From contig NZ_JAMHJQ010000019.1 in NCBI RefSeq assembly GCF_023534745.1, forward strand, positions 43,937 to 107,936: a DNA stretch of 64,000 nt, read 5' to 3'. The notes below the pieces were generated by a model. It saw only the letters and a program-made list of their open reading frames with translations. It was not told the DNA's origin and made no database searches. The translations under genes were made by a program, and so were the position numbers. Shown piece after piece: positions 38,812 to 47,058 of this stretch (within the stretch, counting starts at the first letter, position 1; every line of letters begins with the position of its first letter). Source of the stretch: Streptomyces sp. 35G-GA-8. Its GTDB lineage: Bacteria; Actinomycetota; Actinomycetes; Streptomycetales; Streptomycetaceae.

Positions 38812-38827
38812 TGTGACCCAAATCACT
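38812..38827. promoter_or_regulatory. CRP-like site
   Basis: TGTGA-N6-TCACT matches nine of ten bases of the classical CRP half-sites and resembles the Streptomyces Crp consensus GTG-N6-GNCAC except for one base. It lies 331 bp upstream of the KAS III start and overlaps the inverted repeat at 38818-38841. Crp of Streptomyces is known to bind near many biosynthetic clusters. Confidence 0.4.
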
Positions 38828-38841
38828 TACGGATGATTTGG
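38818..38841. promoter_or_regulatory. 8-bp inverted repeat, operator or terminator
   Basis: CCAAATCA and TGATTTGG are perfect inverted copies with an 8-bp spacer, 15 nt past the TetR stop codon. The AT-rich arms stand out from the surroundings. It could be a TetR-family operator, or a weak terminator between the TetR gene and the operon. Confidence 0.5.
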
Positions 38842-38855
38842 CGTGGGCCGAATGC

Positions 38856-39551
38856 TCACCCTTGCTTCGTGCGCGCCGAGTCGCCCTCCGCGCCCGTGCC
38901 GCGTCGCTCACGCACCGGGACCGGGGGCGCGGGCAGACCGACGGCCACGACGCGGACCGCGTGATCCATCAGCTCGACGAGCGACCGCGCGCCGCCGAGC
39001 CGGTGCCAGCGACGCAGACAGGCGCGCAGTGCGCCGTCGGCGACGCAATAGAGGAGCGCGGGGTACGGGTCGTCCGCGCCGAGGCCGGTACGGAGGGCGA
39101 TCGCCTCCACCACGCGCCGCTCGTCCCCCGCCTCCATGGCGATCATCCGGGAGACGAGCGAGGGGTGTTCCGCCAGTACGGACAGCCGGGCCAGCCACTC
39201 GTCCCGGTCCGCGTCGACGCGCTCCATCTCCGGCCGCCACGCACGGGCGACGGCGTCCAGCGGAGTGAGTCCTTCCGGGGCCGCGACGACGGCCTCCGCC
39301 ACCAGGGCGGAGCGCTCGGCCCGGTCCGCGTAGGGCAGGACGAGCGCGTCCTCCTTCGTCGCGAAGTAGTTGAAGAAAGTACGCGAGGAAACGCCGACGG
39401 CGCCGCTGATGTCCTCCACCGTCACCCTGTCCAGGCCGCGTTCCACGACCAGACGCAGCGCCGCGGACGCCAGCAGACGGTGGGTCTCGCGCCGCCTGCG
39501 TTCGCGCAGCCCCTCGGGCCCGCCCGTCCGCCGCCTCGGTTTCGGTGTCAC
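38856..39551 (-). CDS. TetR family transcriptional regulator
   Basis: 231 residues. The helix-turn-helix occupies residues 20-65 (TVEDISGAVGVSSRTFFNYFATKEDAL), the standard TetR pattern. The remainder is a helical ligand domain (EGLTPLDAVARAWRPEME, HPSLVSRMIAMEAGDE) without a recognisable pocket signature. It lies directly upstream of the biosynthetic operon on the same strand and is its only nearby dedicated regulator, so it probably controls that operon or its own gene. A promoter (TTGCAG-N18-TACAGT) ends 7 nt before the GTG, consistent with a leaderless transcript. Confidence 0.9.
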   Translation of the reverse strand: MTPKPRRRTGGPEGLRERRRRETHRLLASAALRLVVERGLDRVTVEDISGAVGVSSRTFFNYFATKEDALVLPYADRAERSALVAEAVVAAPEGLTPLDAVARAWRPEMERVDADRDEWLARLSVLAEHPSLVSRMIAMEAGDERRVVEAIALRTGLGADDPYPALLYCVADGALRACLRRWHRLGGARSLVELMDHAVRVVAVGLPAPPVPVRERRGTGAEGDSARTKQG

Positions 39552-39558
39552 GCGATCG

Positions 39559-39588
39559 ACTGTAGGCAGAACATTTCATGAGCTGCAA
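39559..39588 (-). promoter_or_regulatory. Promoter of the TetR gene, leaderless type
   Basis: On the minus strand TTGCAG (39588-39583) and TACAGT (39564-39559) are 18 bp apart, and the GTG start follows after 7 nt. This spacing would place the transcript start at the start codon, a common pattern in actinomycetes. Confidence 0.5.
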
Positions 39589-39682
39589 GGTATGCAGACA
39601 CTGAAAGCTCTCCGGACGGGACTCGGCACCGCGCGCCCGAAAGGAGCGCCCCGCACCGGTGAAAGAAAAACTCCGCGGGCTA

Positions 39683-39712
39683 TGGACCGGAAGGATCCTG
39701 TCCGTTTACCTT
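39683..39712 (+). promoter_or_regulatory. Promoter of the GntR operon, leaderless type
   Basis: TGGACC (39683-39688) and TACCTT (39707-39712), 18 bp apart, are followed 6 nt later by the ATG at 39719. There is no ribosome site before that ATG, which fits leaderless initiation. An inverted repeat CCTGTCC (39697-39703) / GGACAGG (39725-39731) flanks the core TCTAGACA (39712-39719) and may be the autoregulatory operator. Confidence 0.45.
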
Positions 39713-39718
39713 CTAGAC

Positions 39719-40438
39719 ATGCCTGGACAGGTACACAAGCACCATCGCATCGCCCGCGTTCTCGCCGACGAGATCCGCTCCGGCGTCCATACCGACGGCA
39801 GCAGGCTGCCCGGGGAGCACGCGCTCACCCAGCGGTTCGGCGTCAGCCGCACCACCCTGCGGCAGGCGCTCCAGGTCCTCGGCGAGGAAGGGCTGATCTC
39901 CACCCACGCGGGGATCGGGTCCTTCGTCACCTTCGACGGGACGCCGCTGGACAACCGGCTCGGCTGGACCCGGGCGCTGGCCGAGCAGGGCACCGAGCTG
40001 ACGACCCGGACCCTCCGCTTCGAGGAGGTGACCGATCCGGAACTGGCCGCCGAACTGGGGCTCGCGTCGAGTGCGTTCATCGCGCTGGACCGGGTCAGAC
40101 GGCTCCCCGACGGACAGGGCGTATCGCTCGAACACAGCAGGGTGCCCGCCACCGGGGACCTTGTGGGGCTGCCGGAGCGCGGCCTCGACGGCGGCTCCCT
40201 CAACCGGGCGCTGATCGCCGCGGGCCGTATCACCGACTCCGGCGAGGGCCTGGTGTCGGTCATCGGGCTCGACGCGGCGGAGGCCGCCGTACTGCACCGT
40301 TCCCCGGGCGAGTCCTTCCTGCGGCTCGCCCAGGTCTACCGGGCCGCCGACGGCTCGGTCATCGAGCAGGTCACGAGCCTGCTCGACCCCGCCAGATTCG
40401 AACTGCGTGTGCGCTCGGGCCGAGGAGGCCGACTGTGA
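39719..40438 (+). CDS. GntR (HutC-type) transcriptional regulator with UTRA domain
   Basis: 239 residues. The winged helix-turn-helix spans 8-72 (HRIARVLADEIRSGVHTDGSRLPGEHALTQRFGVSRTTLRQALQVLGEEGLI). Residues 95-232 are a UTRA ligand domain (LGWTRALAEQGTELTTRTLRFEEV, FIALDRVRRLPDG, EHSRVPATGDLVGL). HutC-type proteins bind small metabolites such as sugars, amino acids or nucleosides. It is the first gene of a four-gene operon and overlaps the ADP-ribosylglycohydrolase gene as GTGA, so it most likely regulates this operon through a nucleoside-like effector. An alternative GTG start at 39659 has AAGGAG 12 nt upstream but adds residues not typical of the family. Confidence 0.9.
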   Translation: MPGQVHKHHRIARVLADEIRSGVHTDGSRLPGEHALTQRFGVSRTTLRQALQVLGEEGLISTHAGIGSFVTFDGTPLDNRLGWTRALAEQGTELTTRTLRFEEVTDPELAAELGLASSAFIALDRVRRLPDGQGVSLEHSRVPATGDLVGLPERGLDGGSLNRALIAAGRITDSGEGLVSVIGLDAAEAAVLHRSPGESFLRLAQVYRAADGSVIEQVTSLLDPARFELRVRSGRGGRL

Positions 40439-41427
40439 CCGACCGACTCGACCGTGCCCTCGGCGCGTACTACGGACTCGCCCTCGGCGACGCCCTCGGC
40501 ATGCCCACCCAGGTGATGTCCCGTGAGGAGGTCGTACGGGTCTACGGCACCCTCACCGGCTTCGAGCCCGCCCTCCCCGACAACCCGGTCAGCGCCGGCA
40601 TGCCGGCCGGCTCCGTCACCGACGACACCGACCAGGCCGTCATCGTCGGCCGGCTGATCGACGAGGGCCGCGGCAGCATCGATCCGCTGCGCCTCGCCCA
40701 TGAGCTGCTGGACTGGGAGAAGGAGATGAAGGCCAAGGGCTCCTTCGATCTCCTCGGCCCGTCCACCAAGGCCGCTCTGGACGCGGTGGCCCGTGGCGTA
40801 CCGACGCACGAGGCGGGGAGGCACGGCACGACCAACGGCGCCGCGATGCGCGTCACTCCGGTCGGGATCGCCTTCGCCGTCGAGCCGCTCGACTCCTTCC
40901 TCGACCATGTCGTGGAGTCCTGCCAGGTCACCCATGACACGACCGTCGGGATCGCGGGCGCGGCGGCCGTCGCCGCCGCCGTCAGCACGGGTGTCGACGG
41001 AGGCACACTGGGGGAGGCCGTCGCCGCCGCGGTGGCCGCCGCCCGGGCCGGCGCGCGGCGTGGGCACTGGGTCGCCGGGGCCGATATCGCGTCCCGGATC
41101 GAGTGGGCGTGGGAGCTGGTACGTGGCCTCCCGGAGGCCGAGGCGCTGGACCGGATCTGCGCGCTCATCGGCACCAGCGTGGCCAGCCAGGAGTCGGTGC
41201 CCGCCGCCTTCGCGGTGCTCGCCGTGGCCGACGGCGAACCCTGGCGTGCCGCCCTGCTCGCCGCCAACCTCGGTGGCGACAGCGACACCATCGGCGCCAT
41301 CGCGGGGGCGATCGCCGGATCGGTCGCCGGGCTCTCGGCGCTGCCCTCCGAGGCCGTCCGGACCCTCCGTACCGTCAACTCCCTCGCCCTGGAACCCCTG
41401 ACCGCCCGGCTGCTCGCCCTGCGCTGA
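40435..41427 (+). CDS. ADP-ribosylglycohydrolase family protein
   Basis: 330 residues. The magnesium-binding motifs of the DraG/ARH fold are present: GLALGDALGMP near the start, VTDDTDQA, THDTTVGIAGAAA and, near the C-terminus, LGGDSDTIGAIAGAIAG. These enzymes hydrolyse N-glycosidic bonds of ADP-ribose conjugates, and members in salvage operons probably cleave nucleosides or related glycosides. Here the gene is coupled to a GntR regulator, an NCS1 base/nucleoside permease and a PfkB kinase. A route import, N-glycoside cleavage, sugar phosphorylation is therefore likely, with substrate undefined. Confidence 0.92.
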   Translation: MTDRLDRALGAYYGLALGDALGMPTQVMSREEVVRVYGTLTGFEPALPDNPVSAGMPAGSVTDDTDQAVIVGRLIDEGRGSIDPLRLAHELLDWEKEMKAKGSFDLLGPSTKAALDAVARGVPTHEAGRHGTTNGAAMRVTPVGIAFAVEPLDSFLDHVVESCQVTHDTTVGIAGAAAVAAAVSTGVDGGTLGEAVAAAVAAARAGARRGHWVAGADIASRIEWAWELVRGLPEAEALDRICALIGTSVASQESVPAAFAVLAVADGEPWRAALLAANLGGDSDTIGAIAGAIAGSVAGLSALPSEAVRTLRTVNSLALEPLTARLLALR

Positions 41428-41601
41428 GCCGCCCCGAGACACCCGTGCGCCGCGCGGACACCGGGCCCCCGGACACCTTGACCCCCGGGTCTCCTTCGGC
41501 CCGGAACCCGCTCCTCCGCCGTCATCGCTCGCCTTGAAGCACCGGCTTCGACGAGCCGCTTCCATCACCCGCCCCTTCGCACCTTGCTAGGAGGTTCCGT
41601 C

Positions 41602-43080
41602 ATGGCCGTTTCGAAGACGAACGATCGCGTCGGTGCCATGGAGACCCGAGGGATCGAACCGGTCCCCGACAACGAGCGGCACGGCCAGGCAGGACAGATG
41701 TTCTGGACCTGGTTCGCCGCCAATATCAGCATCCTCGGGCTCCCGCTCGGCGCGACTCTCGTCGCCTTCCGCGGCCTGAACATCTGGCAGGCGGTGCTCG
41801 TCGCCGTCGTCGGCTCCTTCGGCTCCTTCGCCCTGGTGGGGGCCCTGAGCCTGGCGGGCAAGAAGGGCGGCGCCCCGGCGCTCACCCTCTCCCGCGCGGT
41901 CTTCGGGCAGCGGGGCAACGCGGGTCCGACCCTGATCACCTGGCTGAGCCGGGTCGGCTGGGAGACGATCACCACGACCACCGCGGCGTACGCGCTGCTC
42001 GCGCTGCTCGGCATCGCGTTCGGTGTCGGCCGCGACACCGTGCTCACGCTCGTCTGTCTGCTGGTCTTCATCGGCTGCACACTGCTCATCAGCGGTCTCG
42101 GCCACGCCACCATCATGTGGATCAACAAGTGGGCGACAGTCGTCTTCGGCGTCCTGAATCTGATCGTGATGGGCTTCCTGGTCGCGACCGTCGACTGGAG
42201 CAAGGTCCTCGACGCCCCGGCGGGCCCGACCAGCGGTGTCATCGCGGGCATCGGTTTCATCGCCGCGGGTACCGGTATCGGCTGGGCCAACGCGGGCGCG
42301 GACTACGCCCGTTATCTGCCCCGCGAGATCCCGGGCAGCCGGCTGATCGTGGCCTCGGCGTTCGGCGCGGGCATCCCGCTCGTGCTGCTGATCTCGCTCG
42401 GCTCGCTGCTCTCCGCGGGAGATCCGACGCTCGCCACCGCCTCCGACCCGGTCGCCGCCATCAACGCGATGCTGCCCTCCTGGATGGCGATCCCCTATCT
42501 GATCGCGGCCTTCGGCGGACTGCTGATGTCGAACCATCTGTCCACCTACTCGGCCGGGCTGACGATGATCACACTCGGGCTGCGGGTGCCGCGCCCCGTG
42601 GCCGTCGCCCTCGATGTGGTGCTGATGTTCGCCGGTGGCATCTATTTCATGCTGATCGCCGACGACTTCTACGGCCCCTTCTCCACCTTCCTGACGCTCC
42701 TGGCCGTCCCCATCTCGGCCTGGATCGGGGTGATCGCGGTGGACTCGCTGCGCGGCCGTACGTACGACCCGGAGGCGCTGATGGACACCACCCGCACCAG
42801 CCGGTACTGGTACGCGGGCGGCTTCCATCTTCCGGCCGTTCTCGGCTGGGCCGTCGCCATCGTGGCCGGTTTGCTCTTCACCAAGGCGTCGACGAGCGAG
42901 ACCGACATCTGGTTCGCCGGCCCGCTCGCCGACACCTGGTTCGGTGTGAACGGGCTGGGCTGGGCGATCTCCATGGCCGTGGGCGCCGGGGTGTACGCGC
43001 TGTTCGGCCGTCGTACGGGCGCCACGGCCGGTACCGGGGACGAGCCCGTCTCCGACGCCCTCCAGGAGGCCGGACGGTGA
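41602..43080 (+). CDS. NCS1 family purine/cytosine permease
   Basis: 492 residues with about twelve membrane segments. The ATG at 41602 has a perfect AGGAGG (41589-41594) 7 nt upstream. Family features are QMFWTWFAANISILGLPLGA at the first helix, GRAVFG-like LSRAVFGQRGN, and GIGWANAGADYARYLPR in the middle, which matches cytosine/purine/allantoin-type NCS1 transporters that import bases with a cation. It is followed by the PfkB kinase gene through a GTGA overlap and preceded by the ADP-ribosylglycohydrolase gene (174-nt gap), so it should bring in the base or nucleoside that the operon processes. Confidence 0.93.
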   Translation: MAVSKTNDRVGAMETRGIEPVPDNERHGQAGQMFWTWFAANISILGLPLGATLVAFRGLNIWQAVLVAVVGSFGSFALVGALSLAGKKGGAPALTLSRAVFGQRGNAGPTLITWLSRVGWETITTTTAAYALLALLGIAFGVGRDTVLTLVCLLVFIGCTLLISGLGHATIMWINKWATVVFGVLNLIVMGFLVATVDWSKVLDAPAGPTSGVIAGIGFIAAGTGIGWANAGADYARYLPREIPGSRLIVASAFGAGIPLVLLISLGSLLSAGDPTLATASDPVAAINAMLPSWMAIPYLIAAFGGLLMSNHLSTYSAGLTMITLGLRVPRPVAVALDVVLMFAGGIYFMLIADDFYGPFSTFLTLLAVPISAWIGVIAVDSLRGRTYDPEALMDTTRTSRYWYAGGFHLPAVLGWAVAIVAGLLFTKASTSETDIWFAGPLADTWFGVNGLGWAISMAVGAGVYALFGRRTGATAGTGDEPVSDALQEAGR

Positions 43081-44045
43081 GCGGCCGTCTCGTCCTCGCC
43101 GGGAATGTCATCGCCGATCTGGTGATCGAGGTTCCCGCGCTGCCCGAACGGGGCGGCGATGTCATCGGCACACGTACGGAACTGACCGCCGGCGGCGGTT
43201 TCAACACCCTGGTCGCGGCCCGCCGCCTCGGTACGGAAGCGGTCTTCGCCGGGCTGCACGGCACGGGGCCGTACGGCGACCTCGTACGCGAGGCGCTCGC
43301 CGCCGAACACATCGGAGTCCTGCTCCCGGCCCGTACGGACGGCGACACCGGCTTCACCGTGGCCCTGGTCGACGCCGGCGGCGAACGTACCTTCGTCACC
43401 AGCTTCGGGGTCGACGCGGAGCTGACACAGGCCGACATCGACGCGGTCAGCGCGCGGCTGCGGCCCGGCGATGTGGTGCAGCTCTCCGGCTATGGGCTGG
43501 TGATGCCGGTCAACGGGCCGCTGTTGGCACGCTTCACCGCGGGGCTGCCGACGGACATCACGGTCTGTTTCGACCCGGCGCCGCTGGTGGCCGACATCCC
43601 CGAGGCGGTCCTCGCCCCGGTCCTGGCCCGTACGGACTGGCTCAGCGGCAACGCCCGCGAGGCCCGGCTGATGACCGGCCACGACGATCCGCGCGCGGCG
43701 GCGGAGGCACTGCGGGCGCTACTGGCTCCGGGTGCGGGGGTACTCGTACGGGCGGACAAGGACGGCTGCTGGCTCGCGGCGCCCGATGAGGCGCCGCGGC
43801 ATGTGCCGGGTTTCCCGGTCGAGGCGGTCGACAGCAATGGGGCGGGGGACGCGCATGTCGGCGCGTTCCTGGCCCTGCTCGGCCAGGGCCACGAACCGCT
43901 GACGGCCGCGCGCGGAGCCAACGCGGCGGCGGCGTACGCGGTGGGGCGCCGCGGCCCGGCCACCGCGCCGGACCGCACGCAGCTGGCGGCGTTCCTGGGC
44001 GGGGATCCCCTGGCGGAGCGGCTGTTCGGCGCGACGGGCCGCTGA
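43077..44045 (+). CDS. PfkB/ribokinase family carbohydrate (nucleoside) kinase
   Basis: 322 residues; the GTG at 43077 overlaps the permease stop. The N-terminal substrate motif GGGFNTLVAARRLG and the C-terminal PfkB signature VDSNGAGDAHVGAFLA (catalytic Asp in GAGD) are intact. PfkB enzymes phosphorylate sugars or nucleosides with ATP. The operon suggests ribose, a nucleoside or pseudouridine as substrate; no pseudouridine glycosidase is encoded nearby, so the ADP-ribosylglycohydrolase homologue may take that place. Confidence 0.92.
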   Translation: MSGRLVLAGNVIADLVIEVPALPERGGDVIGTRTELTAGGGFNTLVAARRLGTEAVFAGLHGTGPYGDLVREALAAEHIGVLLPARTDGDTGFTVALVDAGGERTFVTSFGVDAELTQADIDAVSARLRPGDVVQLSGYGLVMPVNGPLLARFTAGLPTDITVCFDPAPLVADIPEAVLAPVLARTDWLSGNAREARLMTGHDDPRAAAEALRALLAPGAGVLVRADKDGCWLAAPDEAPRHVPGFPVEAVDSNGAGDAHVGAFLALLGQGHEPLTAARGANAAAAYAVGRRGPATAPDRTQLAAFLGGDPLAERLFGATGR

Positions 44046-44048
44046 CGG

Positions 44049-44074
44049 CCGGGGCCTTACGCCGGGGCCTTACG
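44049..44074. repeat. 13-bp direct repeat across the RNase H stop codon
   Basis: CCGGGGCCTTACG occurs twice in tandem (44049-44061, 44062-44074) between the convergent kinase and RNase H genes. The TAA stop of the RNase H gene lies in the second copy. Confidence 0.7.
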
Positions 44075-44759
44075 CCGGCGCCGCCGCCGCGGCGCACGCC
44101 GGGTGGCCCCAGCCGTCCGGGTTCTTGGCGATGGGTTCACCCGCGGCATACGCGCGCCCACAGCGGCAGCGCCCCGGGAACTTGGCGTTGAGCGTCCTCT
44201 TCGAACTCCCCGAGGCGCGCTGCCGCGACGGGGCCGTCTTCGCCGCGCCGCCCGCACGTACGGTGTCGGGCGCGGCCGGCGGCTCCGGGGAGTCGTACGC
44301 GCTGCCCGCGGCCTCCTGGGCGATCGCCGCCTGGCTGGCGGCCCGGTCGGCGAAGTCATTGAACCGGTCGCCGTTGACCTGGTGCGCGGGCACATACCGG
44401 AACTCCACCGAGCGCCCCGTGAGCAGCGTGTCGATGCTGACGACCAGTTCCTGATTGGCGACCGGCTTGCCCGCGGATGTCTTCCAGCCCTTGCGCTTCC
44501 ATCCGGGCAGCCAGGTGGTGACCGCCTTCATGGCGTACTGGGAGTCCATCCGGATCTCCAGCGGAACGCTGGGGTCGACAGCCGTCAACAGGCGCTCCAG
44601 CGCGGTGAGTTCCGCGACGTTGTTGGTGGCCGTGCCCAGCGGGCCCGCCTCCCACCGTACGGAGGTCCCGTCACCCTCGGCGATGACCCAGGCCCAGCCG
44701 GCGGGCCCGGGATTTCCTTTCGACGCCCCGTCACACGCGGCGATAACGCGTTCAGCCAT
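44070..44759 (-). CDS. RNase H family protein with C-terminal Cys-rich extension
   Basis: 229 residues from the ATG at 44759, which begins MAERVIAACDGASKGNPG as RNase HI proteins do; upstream starts add only unrelated residues. The catalytic carboxylates are visible: Asp in ACDGASKGNPG, Glu in NVAELTALERLL, Asp in RMDSQYAMKAV and Asp in NDFADRAA. The KTSAGKPVANQEL segment is the usual substrate-handle region. RNase HI removes RNA from RNA-DNA hybrids. Beyond residue 150 there is a linker and a C-terminal patch RCRCGRAYAAGEPIAKNPDGWGHPAC with three Cys and one His, which could bind zinc and contact nucleic acid. Confidence 0.9.
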   Translation of the reverse strand: MAERVIAACDGASKGNPGPAGWAWVIAEGDGTSVRWEAGPLGTATNNVAELTALERLLTAVDPSVPLEIRMDSQYAMKAVTTWLPGWKRKGWKTSAGKPVANQELVVSIDTLLTGRSVEFRYVPAHQVNGDRFNDFADRAASQAAIAQEAAGSAYDSPEPPAAPDTVRAGGAAKTAPSRQRASGSSKRTLNAKFPGRCRCGRAYAAGEPIAKNPDGWGHPACAAAAAPA

Positions 44760-44883
44760 GCCACCGATCATGCCAGTGCCCCGTGGCCCGCCGAGCACCG
44801 CACCCTCCTCTCCCCCGCCGACCGAGCCGCTTGCCCCTCCGGGGCGTGCTTCGGCCGCGCTGCGGTCGGACTCCGGTCAGCGG

Positions 44884-45789
44884 TCAGACTCCGGTCAGCC
44901 GCAGGACGACCTTGCCCATGGCATGTCCTCCCTGGCTGATCTCGTGGGCCTTCGCCGCGTCGGCGAGCGTGAACTCCGCGGCGATACGGACGCCGAACTT
45001 TCCCTCGCCGGCGAGGCGCGCCGCCTTGGCCAGGGCGTCGAACGCCGATGCCTTGGTGGTCATCCGTACGCCGTGCTCTGCGGCGGAGAGGTCGGCGACG
45101 GTCACCACCCTGTCGGGGGAACCGGTGATCGCGACGAGATCCGGCAGGGACCCTTTGCCGACGGTGTCGAGCGCGGCGTCGACCCCGTTCGGGGCGAGGG
45201 CGGCCACGCGCTCGGGCAGTCCCGGTCCGTAGGTGGTGGGCTCGGCGCCGAGAGAGCGCAGATACGCGTGGTTCGACTCACCGGCCGTGCCGATCACGGC
45301 GACCCCGTCGGCGAGCGCGAACTGCGCGGCGGCGCTGCCCACCCCGCCCGCGGCGCCGTCGATCAGCAGCGTCTGCCCGGGGGACGGATCAAGGATCTTC
45401 AGGGCACGTGCCGCGGTCTCCGAGGCGAACGCGAGCCCGGCCGCCTGGGACCAGTCGAGCGAGTCGGGCTTCGGAACGAAGTGATCCAGGACGGCGAACT
45501 GCGCGGAGGTCGCGGTGCCGAGCCCGAACACCTCGTCCCCCACGGCGACCGCGTCGACGCCCTCGCCGACCTCGTCGACGACACCGGCCGCCTCCACACC
45601 GGGGATCGCGGGCAGCTTCCGCGGCATCAGATCCTTGAGCCCGCCGGACCGCACCTTCCAGTCGACGGGGTTCACCCCGGCGGCGTACACCGCGATACGG
45701 ATCTGTCCGGGACCGGCGTGCGGTTCGGGCATGGTGGCCACCCCGAGAACCGACGGATCGCCGTACTCCGCGTACTCCACTGCCAGCAT
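44884..45789 (-). CDS. Quinone oxidoreductase-like NADP-dependent alcohol dehydrogenase
   Basis: 301 residues from the ATG at 45789 (AGGGA upstream). MDR-family features: AAGVNPVDWKVRSGGL, PGVEAAGVVDEVGEGV, VGDEVFG and the cofactor motif GAAGGVGSAAAQFA followed by GTAGESNHAYLRSLGA. No zinc-binding cysteines are present, so it is of the quinone-reductase type, reducing quinones or enones with NADPH in the cytoplasm. Downstream of ohrR on the same strand, it may belong to an oxidative or electrophile stress response. The upstream gap holds a tandem palindromic repeat (45907-45958). Confidence 0.9.
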   Translation of the reverse strand: MLAVEYAEYGDPSVLGVATMPEPHAGPGQIRIAVYAAGVNPVDWKVRSGGLKDLMPRKLPAIPGVEAAGVVDEVGEGVDAVAVGDEVFGLGTATSAQFAVLDHFVPKPDSLDWSQAAGLAFASETAARALKILDPSPGQTLLIDGAAGGVGSAAAQFALADGVAVIGTAGESNHAYLRSLGAEPTTYGPGLPERVAALAPNGVDAALDTVGKGSLPDLVAITGSPDRVVTVADLSAAEHGVRMTTKASAFDALAKAARLAGEGKFGVRIAAEFTLADAAKAHEISQGGHAMGKVVLRLTGV

Positions 45790-45906
45790 GTCCCTGCGTC
45801 CTCTCGGTCCGGTCCCGCCCTCCCACATCTCCCACTCTGTGGCACACCTCTGGACGGCACATCTCGCGTGGCGGCCGTTCGGCGAGGGGCCCGTCCGTAT
45901 GTACAG

Positions 45907-45958
45907 CCCGTACGGACGTCCCGTACGTACGTCCCGTACGGACGGCCCGTACGGGCAG
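45907..45958. repeat. Four tandem 13-bp repeats with a CCGTACGG palindrome
   Basis: Copies at 45907-45919, 45920-45932, 45933-45945 and 45946-45958 start with CCCGTACG and differ at few positions. They fill the space between the end of ohrR and the promoter region of the oxidoreductase gene. Repeated self-complementary cores could bind a regulator cooperatively or fold in RNA as a terminator. Confidence 0.75.
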
Positions 45959-45961
45959 CGC

Positions 45962-46489
45962 TCAGGAACGGCGCGCGTTGGCGCTGTCCAGAGCCGCGGT
46001 GAGCCTGCCGAGCGACTGGTGCAGCGCGGTGAGTTCACCCTCGTCGAAGCCGGTCGAGGCGAGGACCGTCTCGGGCAGCACCCGGGCGCGCCGCTTGAGC
46101 GCGGCACCCGAGGTCGTCAGCCGGACAGTGACCGAGCGCTCGTCGCTGCGGCTGCGCTCGCGCACCACGAGTCCGGCCGCTTCCAGTCGCTTGAGCAGGG
46201 GCGAGAGGGTCCCGGAGTCGAGCCGGAGCGCGAGACCCAGCTCCTTGACGGTCAGCGAGTCGTGCTCCCAGAGGGCGAGCATCGCCAGGTACTGCGGATA
46301 GGTCAGGCCCAGCTCGCCCAGAAGCGGCCGGTAGAGCGCGTCGAACGCGCGGGAGGCCGCGTGCAGCGCGAAGCACACCTGCCGGTCCAGGCGCAGCAGT
46401 TCCTCCGCGCGGGCTGCCCCGCGTACCGACGGGGTGAGGTGCCCCGCCGCCGCCCCGTCCTCCAGGGCCGTGTCCGCTGTGCGTTCCAT
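45962..46489 (-). CDS. ohrR: OhrR-type MarR family peroxide-sensing repressor
   Basis: 175 residues from the ATG at 46489. The N-terminal sensor motif DRQVCFALHAASRAFDALYRPLL places Cys39 where the reactive cysteine of OhrR lies, and the winged helix (LTVKELGLALRLDSGTLSPLLKRLEAAGLV, then RSDERSVTVRLT) is standard MarR. OhrR represses ohr until organic hydroperoxide oxidises the cysteine. The divergent ohr gene 124 bp away and the palindromes between them support this. Additional residues before Cys39 (about 20) make the protein a little longer than Bacillus OhrR. No strong ribosome site is visible. Confidence 0.92.
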   Translation of the reverse strand: MERTADTALEDGAAAGHLTPSVRGAARAEELLRLDRQVCFALHAASRAFDALYRPLLGELGLTYPQYLAMLALWEHDSLTVKELGLALRLDSGTLSPLLKRLEAAGLVVRERSRSDERSVTVRLTTSGAALKRRARVLPETVLASTGFDEGELTALHQSLGRLTAALDSANARRS

Positions 46490-46509
46490 AAAGCCATCGT
46501 ACTCTTTAG

Positions 46510-46527
46510 TTGTGCACAATTGAATTG
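46510..46527. promoter_or_regulatory. OhrR operator
   Basis: Two overlapping perfect palindromes, TTGTGCACAA (46510-46519) and CAATTGAATTG (46517-46527), lie in the ohrR-ohr divergent region. The AT-rich sequence resembles known OhrR operators and would let one dimer or two repress both genes. Confidence 0.7.
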
Positions 46528-46613
46528 CGCTACACTCTTCTCGTGGAGGTCGGCCGGCGCCCCCGTCGTCGGCCGCACTCCGAGCCATGCCGCGCCACTT
46601 ATGAGGAGATCCG

Positions 46614-47030
<417 letters not shown>

Positions 47031-47058
47031 CGACCCGGCCGGAGGCGCGACCGTACGG

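Larger units (their letters stand above)
38482..38855 (-). promoter_or_regulatory. 374-bp control region of the biosynthetic operon
   Basis: No gene is seen here. It must hold the promoter for the 29-kb operon starting at 38481, unless transcription continues from the TetR gene, which is on the same strand. Sequence features: a TCACAGTGA palindrome (38660-38668), an inverted repeat ATGAC-N4-GTCAT (38716-38729), a CRP-like site (38812-38827) and an 8-bp inverted repeat (38818-38841). The repeats are plausible targets of the adjacent TetR protein. No single -35/-10 pair is convincing. Confidence 0.6.
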
